Part shown: one piece after another, positions 50,877 through 63,879 of the stretch
Layout: each line of letters opens with the position of its first letter
Position numbering within the stretch: the stretch's first letter is position 1
Assembly: GCF_963259705.1 (NCBI RefSeq)
Contig: NC_081841.1
Span: forward strand, 118,801,033 to 118,865,032
DNA from: Myotis daubentonii
Lineage: Eukaryota > Chordata > Mammalia > Chiroptera > Vespertilionidae
Length of the DNA stretch: 64,000 bases
Reading direction: 5' to 3'
Translations under genes and position numbers: made by a program
Notes under the pieces: model-generated
What the model saw: only the letters and a program-made list of their open reading frames with translations
What the model was told of the DNA's origin: nothing
Database searches by the model: none

Positions 50877-53170
50877 TTTTATGTGGCATTTTCACAAAAA
50901 TGTCATTTCAAACAGGAACAATTCCTGTTTATAGAACTCAGAACTTTTGTTCAAGGCTTAAATGAGGAGAATACGGTTAATGTTTACAATTGAGGGTGAA
51001 TTGGCATGGCGTTATTTGACTGAAACAGTTTATATCGTGAAGGTTCTAGTATACCCTTCAAGGGAAAACGTCAAATTCTGGTAAAACTCTTAAATACACA
51101 ATTATATTCCCAGAAAATGAATATGAACGTGTAAGAAGCAGTTGAAACACAAGTAAATAGAATGTACCTACATTTAGTGCTGAGTTCAATTACTGACATT
51201 AGAGGTAGAAAGCTCTGAAATGACGAGATTCTGATAATATTAACAACTCCGGCTATTTTAAGTGGCGTTTTCACAAAAATGTCATTTCCAACAGGAAGAA
51301 TTCCTGTTTATAGAGCTCAGAAGTTCTGTATAAAGCTTTCAAATGAGGAGTGTACTGTTTATGTTTAACATTGAGACTTTTTTGGCGTGCCGTTTTTTGA
51401 CAGAAACAGTTTACATCCTGAAGGTTCTAGTATACACATCTAAGAAATATGTCAAATTGTGGTAAAACTCTTAAAATACACAATTATCTTTCAAGGAAAT
51501 GATTATGAACTTGTGAAAAACTGTTGAAACACGAGTAAATAGAATCTAAATTAGTTTAATGCCGAATTCAATTACCCAGATTACAAGTATAAAGCTCTGA
51601 AGTTTTGAGAATTCTGATAATATTAACAACCCCGGGTATTTTATGTGGCGTTTTCACAAAAATGTCATTTCCAACAGGAAGAATTCCTGTTTATAGAGCT
51701 CAGAAGTTCTGTATAAAGCTTTCAAATGAGGAGTGTACTGTTTATGTTTAACATTGAGACTTATTTGGCGTGCCGTTTTTTGACAGAAACAGTTTACATC
51801 CTGAAGGTTCTAGTATACACTTCTAAGAAATATGTCAAATTGTGGTAAAACTCTTAGAATACACAATTATATTCCCAGAAAATGAATATGAACGTGTAAG
51901 AAGCAGTTGAAACACAAGTAAATAGAATGTACCTACATTTAGTGCTGAGTTCAATTACTGACATTAGAGGTAGAAAGCTCTGAAATGACGAGAATTCTGA
52001 TAATATTAACAACTCCCGCTATTTTAAGTGGCGTTTCCACAAAAATGTCATTTCAAACAGGAAGAATTCCTGTTTATAGAGCTCAGAAGTTGTGTATAAA
52101 GCTTTTAAATGAGGAGTCTACTATTTATGTTTAACATTGAGACTTAATTGGCCTGGCGTTTTTTGACTGAAACAGTTTATATCCTGAAGGTTCTAGAATA
52201 TACTCCTAAGAAAAATGTCAAATAGTGGTAAAACTCTTAAAATACCCAATTATATTCCAGGGAAATGAATATGAACTTGTAACAAACAGTTGAAACACGA
52301 GTAAATAGAGTCTAACTCCATTTAATGCCGAGTTCATTTACCTAGACTACAGGTAGAAAGCTCTGAAATGACGCGAATTCTGATAATATTAACAACTCCG
52401 GCTATTTTAAGTGGCGTTTTCACGAAAATGTCATTTGCAACAGGAAGAATTCCTGTTTATAGAGCTCAGAAGTTCTGTATAAAGCTTTCAAATGAGGAGT
52501 GTACTGTTTATGTTTAACATTGAGACTTTTTTGGCGTGCCGTTTTTTGACAGAAACAGTTTACATCCTGAAGGTTCTAGTATACACTTCTAAGAAATATG
52601 TCAAATTGTGGTAAAACTCTTAGAATACACAATTATATTCCCAGAAAATGAATATGAACGTGTAAGAAGCAGTTGAAACACAAGTAAATAGAATGTACCT
52701 ACATTTAGTGCTGAGTTCAATTACTGACATTAGAGGTAGAAAGCTCTGAAATGACGAGAATTCTGATAATATTAACAACTCCCGCTATTTTAAGTGGCGT
52801 TTCCACAAAAATGTCATTTCAAACAGGAAGAATTCCTGTTTATAGAGCTCAGAAGTTCTGTATAAAGCTTTCAAATGAGGAATGTACTGTTTATGTTTAA
52901 CATTGAGACTGAATTGGCGTGCCATTTTTTGACAGAAACAGTTTACATCCTGAAGGTTCTAGTATTCACTTCTAAGAAGTATGTCAAATTGTGGTAAAAC
53001 TCTTAAAATACACAATTATATTGCCGTGAAATGAATATGAACGTGTAAGAAGCAGTAGAAACGCAAGTAAATAGAATCTAACTACATTTACTGCTGAGTT
53101 CAATTACCGAGATTACAGGTAGAAAGCTATGAAATGACGCGAATTCTGATAATATTAACGACACCGGACA
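50877..53170 (+). repeat. Unit A-(E/B)-C-D-E-F (6-mer, 2294 bp)
   Basis: Monomers start at 50877, 51256, 51639, 52022, 52405 and 52788. The layout is that of a normal 6-mer except that B is replaced by an E/B hybrid. A is 379 bp (cttaaatacac plus gacgagattc) and ends actccggcta, not cccgcta. E has cacgaaaatgtcatttgc, as in unit 16. F has gactgaattgg and actgctgag. Confidence 0.92.
51256..51638 (+). repeat. E/B hybrid monomer, second copy
   Basis: Same E-to-B switch as at 48962, 2294 bp downstream and with the same cacatctaag marker, so it is probably a copy of the same exchange. Confidence 0.92.
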
Positions 53171-53934
53171 TTTTATGTGGCATTTTCACAAAAATGTCAT
53201 TTCAAACAGGAAGAATTCCTGTTTATAGAACTCAGAACTTTTGTTCAAGGCTTAAATGAGGAGAATACGGTTAATGTTTACAATTGAGGGTGAATTGGCA
53301 TGGCGTTATTTGACTGAAACAGTTTATATCGTGAAGGTTCTAGTATACACTTCAAGGGAAAACGTCAAATTGTGGTAAAACTCTTAAAATACACAATTAT
53401 ATTCCCAGAAAATGAATATGAACGTGTAAGAAGCAGTTGAAACACAAGTAAATAGAATGTACCTACATTTAGTGCTGAGTTCAATTACTGACATTAGAGG
53501 TAGAAAGCTCTGAAATGACGAGAATTCTGATAATATTAACAACTCCCGCTATTTTAAGTGGCGTTTCCACAAAAATGTCATTTCAAACAGGAAGAATTCC
53601 TGTTTATAGAGCTCAGAAGTTCTGTATAAAGCTTTCAAATGAGGAATGTACTGTTTATGTTTAACATTGAGACTTAATTGGCGTGCCATTTTTTGACAGA
53701 AACAGTTTACATCCTGAAGGTTCTAGTATTCACTTCTAAGAAGTATGTCAAATTGTGGTAAAACTCTTAAAATACACAATTATATTGCCGTGAAATGAAT
53801 ATGAACGTGTAAGAAGCAGTAGAAACACAAGTAAATAGAATCTAACTACATTTACTGCCGAGTTCAATTACCGAGATTACAGGTAGAAAGCTATGAAATG
53901 ACGCGAATTCTGATAATATTAACGACACCGGACA
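53171..53934 (+). repeat. A-F dimer
   Basis: Monomers start at 53171 (381 bp) and 53552. An A is followed directly by F, with B to E missing. A has aggaagaattcc, tatacacttc, gaatgtacctac and an intact gacgagaattc. F has gtgccatttttt. The joint is possible because A and E share their 3' halves, so exchange between A and E puts A in front of F. Confidence 0.92.
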
Positions 53935-56229
53935 TTTTATGTGGCATTTTCACAAAAATGTCATTTCAAACAGGAACAATTCCTGTTTATAGAACTCAGA
54001 ACTTTTGTTCAAGGCTTAAATGAGGAGAATACGGTTAATGTTTACAATTGAGGGTGAATTGGCATGGCGTTATTTGACTGAAACAGTTTATATCGTGAAG
54101 GTTCTAGTATACCCTTCAAGGGAAAACGTCAAATTGTGGTAAAACTCTTAAATACACAATTATATTCCCAGAAAATGAATATGAATGTGTAAGAAGCAGT
54201 TGAAACACAAGTAAATAGAATGTACCTACATTTAGTGCTGAGTTCAATTACTGACATTAGAGGTAGAAAGCTCTGAAATGACGAGATTCTGATAATATTA
54301 ACAACTCCCGCTATTTTAAGTGGCGTTTCCACAAAAATGTCATTTCAAACAGGAAGAATTCCTGTTTATAGAGCTCAGAAGTTGTGTATAAAGCTTTTAA
54401 ATGAGGAGTGTACTGTTTATGTTTAACATTGAGACTTAATTGGCCAGGCGTTTTTTGACTGAAACAGTTTATACTGTGAAGGTTCTAGTATATACTTCTT
54501 AGGAAACTGTAAAAATGTGGTAAAACTCTTAAAATACACAATTATCTTTCAAGGAAATGATTATGAACTTGTGATAAAACTGTTGAAACACGAGTAAATA
54601 GAATCTAAATTAGTTTAATGCCGAATTCAATTACCCAGATTACAAGTATAAAGCTCTGAAGTTTTGAGAATTCTGATAATATTAACAACCCCGGGTATTT
54701 TATGTGGCGTTTTCACAAAAATGTCATTTCCAACAGGAAGAATTCCTGTTTATAGAGCTCAGAAGTTCTGTATAAAGCTTTCAAATGAGGAGTGTACTGT
54801 TTATGTTTAACATTGAGACTTATTTGGCGTGCCGTTTTTTGACAGAAACAGTTTACATCCTGAAGGTTCTAGTATACACTTCTAAGAAATATGTCAAATT
54901 GTGGTAAAACTCTTAGAATACACAATTATATTCCCAGAAAATGAATATGAACGTGTAAGAAGCAGTTGAAACACAAGTAAATAGAATGTACCTACATTTA
55001 GTGCTGAGTTCAATTACTGACATTAGAGGTAGAAAGCTCTGAAATGACGAGAATTCTGATAATATTAACAACTCCCGCTATTTTAAGTGGCGTTTCCACA
55101 AAAATGTCATTTCAAACAGGAAGAATTCCTGTTTATAGAGCTCAGAAGTTGTGTATAAAGCTTTTAAATGAGGAGTCTACTATTTATGTTTAACATTGAG
55201 ACTTAATTGGCCTGGCGTTTTTTGACTGAAACAGTTTATATCCTGAAGGTTCTAGAATATACTCCTAAGAAAAATGTCAAATAGTGGTAAAACTCTTAAA
55301 ATACCCAATTATATTCCAGGGAAATGAATATGAACTTGTAACAAACAGTTGAAACACGAGTAAATAGAGTCTAACTCCATTTAATGCCGAGTTCATTTAC
55401 CTAGACTACAGGCAGAAAGCTCTGAAATGACGCGAATTCTGATAATATTAACAACTCCGGCTATTTTAAGTGGCGTTTTCACAAAAATGTCATTTCCAAC
55501 AGGAAGAATTCCTGTTTATAGAGCTCAGAAGTTCTGTATAAAGCTTTCAAATGAGGAGTGTACTGTTTATGTTTAACATTGAGACTTTTTTGGCGTGCCG
55601 TTTTTTGACAGAAACAGTTTACATCCTGAAGGTTCTAGTATACACATCTAAGAAATATGTCAAATTGTGGTAAAACTCTTAGAATACACAATTATATTCC
55701 CAGAAAATGAATATGAACGTGTAAGAAGCAGTTGAAACACCAGTAAATAGAATGTACCTACATTTAGTGCTGAGTTCAATTACTGACATTAGAGGTAGAA
55801 AGCTCTGAAATGACGAGAATTCTGATAATATTAACAACTCCCGCTATTTTAAGTGGCGTTTCCACAAAAATGTCATTTCAAACAGGAAGAATTCCTGTTT
55901 ATAGAGCTCAGAAGTTCTGTATAAAGCTTTCAAATGAGGAATGTACTGTTTATGTTTAACATTGAGACTTAATTGGCGTGCCGTTTTTTGACAGAAACAG
56001 TTTACATCCTGAAGGTTCTAGTATTCACTTCTAAGAAGTATGTCAAATTGTGGTAAAACTCTTAAAATACACAATTATATTGCCGTGAAATGAATATGAA
56101 CGTGTAAGAAGCAGTAGAAACACAAGTAAATAGAATCTAACTACATTTACTGCCGAGTTCAATTACCGAGATTACAGGTAGAAAGCTATGAAATGACGCG
56201 AATTCTGATAATATTAACGACACCGGACA
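53935..56229 (+). repeat. HOR 6-mer A-B-C-D''-E-F in the right domain
   Basis: Monomers start at 53935, 54314, 54698, 55081, 55464 and 55847. It is 2295 bp only because a 379-bp A and a 384-bp B cancel. It shows that the canonical order also survives in the rearranged part. D has a private caggcagaaag and E caccagtaaat with cacatctaag. Confidence 0.93.
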
Positions 56230-59200
56230 TTTTATGTGGCATTTTCACAAAAATGTCATTTCAAACAGGAAGAATTCCTGTTTATAGAACTCAGAACTTT
56301 TGTTCAAGGCTTAAATGAGGAGAATACGGTTAATGTTTACAATTGAGGGTGAATTGGCATGGCGTTATTTGACTGAAACAGTTTATATCGTGAAGGTTCT
56401 AGTATACACTTCAAGGGAAAACGTCAAATTGTGGTAAAACTCTTAAAATACACAATTATATTCCCAGAAAATGAATATGAACGTGTAAGAAGCAGTTGAA
56501 ACACAAGTAAATAGAATGTACCTACATTTAGTGCTGAGTTCAATTACTGACATTAGAGGTAGAAAGCTCTGAAATGACGAGAATTCTGATAATATTAACA
56601 ACTCCCGCTATTTTAAGTGGCGTTTCCACAAAAATGTCATTTCAAACAGGAAGAATTCCTGTTTATAGAGCTCAGAAGTTGTGTATAAAGCTTTTAAATG
56701 AGGAGTGTACTGTTTATGTTTAACATTGAGACTTAATTGGCCAGGCGTTTTTTGACTGAAACAGTTTATACTGTGAAGGTTCTAGTATATACTTCTTAGG
56801 AAACTGTAAAAATGTGGTAAAACTCTTAAAATACACAATTATCTTTCAAGGAAATGATTATGAACTTGTGATAAAACTGTTGAAACACGAGTAAATAGAA
56901 TCTAAATTAGTTTAATGCCGAATTCAATTACCCAGATTACAAGTATAAAGCTCTGAAGTTTTGAGAATTCTGATATTAACAACCCCGGGTATTTTATGTG
57001 GCGTTTTCACAAAAATGTCATTTCCAACAGGAAGAATTCCTGTTTATAGAGCTCAGAAGTTCTGTATAAAGCTTTCAAATGAGGAGTGTACTGTTTATGT
57101 TTAACATTGAGACTTATTTGGCGTGCCGTTTTTTGACAGAAACAGTTTACATCCTGAAGGTTCTAGTATACACTTCTAAGAAATATGTCAAATTGTGGTA
57201 AAACTCTTAGAATACACAATTATATTCCCAGAAAATGAATATGAACGTGTAAGAAGCAGTTGAAACACAAGTAAATAGAATGTACCTACATTTAGTGCTG
57301 AGTTCAATTACTGACATTAGAGGTAGAAAGCTCTGAAATGACGAGAATTCTGATAATATTAACAACTCCCGCTATTTTAAGTGGCGTTTCCACAAAAATG
57401 TCATTTCAAACAGGAAGAATTCCTGTTTATAGAGCTCAGAAGTTGTGTATAAAGCTTTTAAATGAGGAGTGTACTGTTTATGTTTAACATTGAGACTTAA
57501 TTGGCCAGGCGTTTTTTGACTGAAACAGTTTATACTGTGAAGGTTCTAGTATATACTTCTTAGGAAACTGTAAAAATGTGGTAAAACTCTTAAAATACAC
57601 AATTATCTTTCAAGGAAATGATTATGAACTTGTGATAAAACTGTTGAAACACGAGTAAATAGAATCTAAATTAGTTTAATGCCGAATTCAATTACCCAGA
57701 TTACAAGTATAAAGCTCTGAAGTTTTGAGAATTCTGATAATATTAACAACCCCGGGTATTTTATGTGGCGTTTTCACAAAAATGTCATTTCCAACAGGAA
57801 GAATTCCTGTTTATAGAGCTCAGAAGTTCTGTATAAAGCTTTCAAATGAGGAGTGTACTGTTTATGTTTAACATTGAGACTTATTTGGCGTGCCGTTTTT
57901 TGACAGAAACAGTTTACATCCTGAAGGTTCTAGTATACACTTCTAAGAAATATGTCAAATTGTGGTAAAACTCTTAGAATACACAATTATATTCCCAGAA
58001 AATGAATATGAACGTGTAAGAAGCAGTTGAAACACAAGTAAATAGAATGTACCTACATTTAGTGCTGAGTTCAATTACTGACATTAGAGGTAGAAAGCTC
58101 TGAAATGACGAGAATTCTGATAATATTAACAACTCCCGCTATTTTAAGTGGCGTTTCCACAAAAATGTCATTTCAAACAGGAAGAATTCCTGTTTATAGA
58201 GCTCAGAAGTTGTGTATAAAGCTTTTAAATGAGGACTGTACTGTTTATGTTTAACATTGAGACTTAATTGGCCAGGCGTTTTTTGACTGAAACAGTTTAT
58301 ACTGTGAAGGTTCTAGTATATACTTCTTAGGAAACTGTAAAAATGTGGTAAAACTCTTAAAATACACAATTATCTTTCAAGGAAATGATTATGAACTTGT
58401 GAAAAACTGTTGAAACACGAGTAAATAGAATCTAAATTAGTTTAATGCCGAATTCAATTACCCAGATTACAAGTATAAAGCTCTGAAGTTTTGAGAATTC
58501 TGATAATATTAACAACCCCGGGTATTTTATGTGGCGTTTTCACAAAAATGTCATTTCCAACAGGAAGAATTCCTGTTTATAGAGCTCAGAAGTTCTGTAT
58601 AAAGCTTTCAAATGAGGAGTGTACTGTTTATGTTTAACATTGAGACTTATTTGGCGTGCCGTTTTTTGACAGAAACAGTTTACATCCTGAAGGTTCTAGT
58701 ATACACTTCTAAGAAATATGTCAAATTGTGGTAAAACTCTTAGAATACACAATTATATTCCCAGAAAATGAATATGAACGTGTAAGAAGCAGTTGAAACA
58801 CAAGTAAATAGAATGTACCTACATTTAGTGCTGAGTTCAATTACTGACATTAGAGGTAGAAAGCTCTGAAATGACGAGAATTCTGATAATATTAACAACT
58901 CCCGCTATTTTAAGTGGCGTTTCCACAAAAATGTCATTTCAAACAGGAAGAATTCCTGTTTATAGAGCTCAGAAGTTGTGTATAAAGCTTTTAAATGAGG
59001 AGTCTACTATTTATGTTTAACATTGAGACTTAATTGGCCTGGCGTTTTTTGACTGAAACAGTTTATATCCTGAAGGTTCTAGAATATACTCCTAAGAAAA
59101 ATGTCAAATAGTGGTAAAACTCTTAAAATACCCAATTATATTCCAGGGAAATGAATATGAACTTGTAACAAACAGTTGAAACACGAGTAAATAGAGTCTA

Positions 59201-60056
59201 ACTCCATTTAATGCCGAGTTCATTTACCTAGACTACAGGTAGAAAGCTCTGAAATGACGCGAATTCTGATAATATTAACAACTCCGGCTATTTTAAGTGG
59301 CGTTTTCACAAAAATGTCATTTCCAACAGGAAGAATTCCTGTTTATAGAGCTCAGAAGTTCTGTATAAAGCTTTCAAATGAGGAGTGTACTGTTTATGTT
59401 TAACATTGAGACCTTTTTGGCGTGCCGTTTTTTGACAGAAACAGTTTACATCCTGAAGGTTCTAGTATACACATCTAAGAAATATGTCAAATTGTGGTAA
59501 AACTCTTAGAATACACAATTATATTCCCAGAAAATGAATATGAACGTGTAAGAAGCAGTTGAAACACAAGTAAATAGAATGTACCTACATTTAGTGCTGA
59601 GTTCAATTACTGACATTAGAGGTAGAAAGCTCTGAAATGACGAGAATTCTGATAATATTAACAACTCCCGCTATTTTAAGTGGCGTTTCCACAAAAATGT
59701 CATTTCAAACAGGAAGAATTCCTGTTTATAGAGCTCAGAAGTTCTGTATAAAGCTTTCAAATGAGGAATGTACTGTTTATGTTTAACATTGAGACTTAAT
59801 TGGCGTGCCGTTTTTTGACAGAAACAGTTTACATCCTGAAGGTTCTAGTATTCACTTCTAAGAAGTATGTCAAATTGTGGTAAAACTCTTAAAATACACA
59901 ATTATATTGCCGTGAAATGAATATGAACGTGTAAGAAGCAGTAGAAACACAAGTAAATAGAATCTAACTACATTTACTGCCGAGTTCAATTACCGAGATT
60001 ACAGGTAGAAAGCTATGAAATGACGCGAATTCTGATAATATTAACGACACCGGACA
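56230..60056 (+). repeat. Expanded 10-mer A-B-C-B-C-B-C-D-E-F
   Basis: Monomers start at 56230, 56611, 56992, 57375, 57759, 58142, 58525, 58908, 59291 and 59674, 3827 bp in all. It is a canonical unit with two extra B-C dimers. The three B copies are different alleles (381, 384 and 383 bp), so the run was not made by simply tripling one dimer. B3 has a private gaggactgtactg and E gagacctttttgg. Confidence 0.94.
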
Positions 60057-60819
60057 TTTTATGTGGCATTTTCACAAAAATGTCATTTCAAACAGGAAGA
60101 ATTCCTGTTTATAGAACTCAGAACTTTTGTTCAAGGCTTAAATGAGGAGAATACGGTTAATGTTTACAATTGAGGGTGAATTGGCATGGCGTTATTTGAC
60201 TGAAACAGTTTATATCGTGAAGGTTCTAGTATACACTTCAAGGGAAAACGTCAAATTGTGGTAAAACTCTTAAAATACACAATTATATTCCCAGAAAATG
60301 AATATGAACGTGTAAGAAGCAGTTGAAACACAAGTAAATAGAATGTACCTACATTTAGTGCTGAGTTCAATTACTGACAATAGAGGTAGAAAGCTCTGAA
60401 ATGACGAGATTCTGATAATATTAACAACTCCCGCTATTTTAAGTGGCGTTTCCACAAAAATGTCATTTCAAACAGGAAGAATTCCTGTTTATAGAGCTCA
60501 GAAGTTCTGTATAAAGCTTTCAAATGAGGAATGTACTGTTTATGTTTAACATTGAGACTTAATTGGCGTGCCATTTTTTGACAGAAACAGTTTACATCCT
60601 GAAGGTTCTAGTATTCACTTCTAAGAAGTATGTCAAATTGTGGTAAAACTCTTAAAATACACAATTATATTGCCGTGAAATGAATATGAACGTGTAAGAA
60701 GCAGTAGAAACACAAGTAAATAGAATCTAACTACATTTACTGCCGAGTTCAATTACCGAGATTACAGGTAGAAAGCTATGAAATGACGCGAATTCTGATA
60801 ATATTAACGACACCGGACA
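60057..60819 (+). repeat. A-F dimer, second copy
   Basis: Monomers start at 60057 (380 bp) and 60437. Same order and same F allele (gtgccatttttt) as the dimer at 53171, 6886 bp downstream, but A here has gacgagattc and a private gacaatagagg. Confidence 0.92.
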
Positions 60820-63800
60820 TTTTATGTGGCATTTTCACAAAAATGTCATTTCAAACAGGAACAATTCCTGTTTATAGAACTCAGAACTTTTGTTCAAGGC
60901 TTAAATGAGGAGAATACGGTTAATGTTTACAATTGAGGGTGAATTGGCATGGCGTTATTTCACTGAAACAGTTTATATCGTGAAGGTTCTAGTATACCCT
61001 TCAAGGGAAAACGTCAAATTGTGGTAAAACTCTTAAATACACAATTATATTCCCAGAAAATGAATATGAACGTGTAAGAAGCAGTTGAAACACAAGTAAA
61101 TAGAATGTACCTACATTTAGTGCTGAGTTCAATTACTGACATTAGAGGTAGAAAGCTCTGAAATGACGAGAATTCTGATAATATTAACAACTCCCGCTAT
61201 TTTAAGTGGCGTTTCCACAAAAATGTCATTTCAAACAGGAAGAATTCCTGTTTATAGAGCTCAGAAGTTGTGTATAAAGCTTTTAAATGAGGAGTGTACT
61301 GTTTATGTTTAACATTGAGACTTAATTGGCCAGGCGTTTTTTGACTGAAACAGTTTATACTGTGAAGGTTCTAGTATATACTTCTTAGGAAACTGTAAAA
61401 ATGTGGTAAAACTCTTAAAATACACAATTATCTTTCAAGGAAATGATTATGAACTTGTGATAAAACTGTTGAAACACGAGTAAATAGAATCTAAATTAGT
61501 TTAATGCCGAATTCAATTACCCAGATTACAAGTATAAAGCTCTGAAGTTTTGAGAATTCTGATAATATTAACAACCCCGGGTATTTTATGTGGCGTTTTC
61601 ACAAAAATGTCATTTCCAACAGGAAGAATTCCTGTTTATAGAGCTCAGAAGTTCTGTATAAAGCTTTCAAATGAGGAGTGTACTGTTTATGTTTAACATT
61701 GAGACTTATTTGGCGTGCCGTTTTTTGACAGAAACAGTTTACATCTTGAAGGTTCTAGTATACACTTCTAAGAAATATGTCAAATTGTGGTAAAACTCTT
61801 AGAATACACAATTATATTCCCAGAAAATGAATATGAACGTGTAAGAAGCAGTTGAAACACAAGTAAATAGAATGTACCTACATTTAGTGCTGAGTTCAAT
61901 TACTGACATTAGAGGTAGAAAGCTCTGAAATGACGAGAATTCTGATAATATTAACAACTCCCGCTATTTTAAGTGGCGTTTCCACAAAAATGTCATTTCA
62001 AACAGGAAGAATTCCTGTTTATAGAGCTCAGAAGTTGTGTATAAAGCTTTTAAATGAGGAGTCTACTATTTATGTTTAACATTGAGACTTAATTGGCCTG
62101 GCGTTTTTTGACTGAAACAGTTTATATCCTGAAGGTTCTAGAATATACTCCTAAGAAAAATGTCAAATAGTGGTAAAACTCTTAAAATACCCAATTATAT
62201 TCCAGGGAAATGAATATGAACTTGTAACAAACAGTTGAAACACGAGTAAATAGAGTCTAACTCCATTTAATGCCGAGTTCATTTACCTAGACTACAGGTA
62301 GAAAGCTCTGAAATGACGCGAATTCTGATAATATTAACAACTCCGGCTATTTTAAGTGGCGTTTTCACAAAAATGTCATTTCCAACAGGAAGAATTCCTG
62401 TTTATAGAGCTCAGAAGTTCTGTATAAAGCTTTCAAATGAGGAGTGTACTGTTTATGTTTAACATTGAGACTTTTTTGGCGTGCCGTTTTTTGACAGAAA
62501 CAGTTTACATCCTGAAGGTTCTAGTATACACTTCTAAGAAATATGTCAAATTGTGGTAAAACTCTTAGAATACACAATTATATTCCCAGAAAATGAATAT
62601 GAACGTGTAAGAAGCAGTTGAAACACAAGTAAATAGAATGTACCTACATTTAGTGCTGAGTTCAATTACTGACATTAGAGGTAGAAAGCTCTGAAATGAC
62701 GAGAATTCTGATAATATTAACAACTCCCCCTATTTTAAGTGGCGTTTCCACAAAAATGTCATTTCAAACAGGAAGAATTCCTGTTTATAGAGCTCAGAAG
62801 TTGTGTATAAAGCTTTCAAATGAGGAATGTACTGTTTATGTTTAACATTGAGACTTAATTGGCCAGGCGTTTTTTGACTGAAACAGTTTATACTGTGAAG
62901 GTTCTAGTATATACTTCTTAGGAAACTGTAAAAATGTGGTAAAACTCTTAAAATACACAATTATCTTTCAAGGAAATGATTATGAACTTGTGAAAAACTG
63001 TTGAAACACGAGTAAATAGAATCTAAATTAGTTTAATGCCGAATTCAATTACCCAGATTACAAGTATAAAGCTCTGAAGTTTTGAGAATTCTGATAATAT
63101 TAACAACCCCGGGTATTTTATGTGGCGTTTTCACAAAAATGTCATTTCCAACAGGAAGAATTCCTGTTTATAGAGCTCAGAAGTTCTGTATAAAGCTTTC
63201 AAATGAGGAGTGTACTGTTTATGTTTAACATTGAGACTTATTTGGCGTGCCGTTTTTTGACAGAAACAGTTTACATCCTGAAGGTTCTAGTATACACTTC
63301 TAAGAAATATGTCAAATTGTGGTAAAACTCTTAGAATACACAATTATATTCCCAGAAAATGAATATGAACGTGTAAGAAGCAGTTGAAACACAAGTAAAT
63401 AGAATGTACCTACATTTAGTGCTGAGTTCAATTACTGACATTAGAGGTAGAAAGCTCTGAAATGACGAGAATTCTGATAATATTAACAACTCCCGCTATT
63501 TTAAGTGGCGTTTCCACAAAAATGTCATTTCAAACAGGAAGAATTCCTGTTTATAGAGCTCAGAAGTTGTGTATAAAGCTTTTAAATGAGGAGTGTACTG
63601 TTTATGTTTAACATTGAGACTTAATTGGCCAGGCGTTTTTTGACTGAAACAGTTTATACTGTGAAGGTTCTAGTATATACTTCTTAGGAAACTGTAAAAA
63701 TGTGGTAAAACTCTTAAAATACACAATTATCTTTCAAGGAAATGATTATGAACTTGTGATAAAACTGTTGAAACACGAGTAAATAGAATCTAAATTAGTT

Positions 63801-63879
63801 TAATGCCGAATTCAATTACCCAGATTACAAGTATAAAGCTCTGAAGTTTTGAGAATTCTGATATTAACAACCCCGGGTA
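60820..63879 (+). repeat. Unit A-B-C-D-E running into FB-C-B
   Basis: Monomers start at 60820, 61200, 61584, 61967, 62350, 62733, 63116 and 63499. It begins as a normal 6-mer, but the F position is taken by the B monomer with an F patch, so the canonical unit passes straight into a B-C run. A has a private gttatttcactg, C acatcttgaagg, and E ends caactcccccta. The B at 63499 is the 381-bp allele. Confidence 0.93.
62733..63115 (+). repeat. B monomer with F-type patch, fourth copy
   Basis: gttgtg (B), ctttcaaatgaggaatg (F), ggccaggcg (B), as at 37099. It lacks that copy's ttagttcaatg and reads ttagtttaatg, and the next C has ggcgttttcac. It is therefore either older than the three modules at 37-45 kb or has since been partly converted. 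Confidence 0.9.

Noticed and set aside
51071..51274. 67-codon minus-strand open frame, also at 54129-54332
   Set aside because: Same chance frame as at 35020, extended by a few codons because these A copies read cttaaatacac (1 bp fewer), which removes the usual TAA. The start is again GTG. Similarity between the frames reflects repeat identity, not selection on protein.
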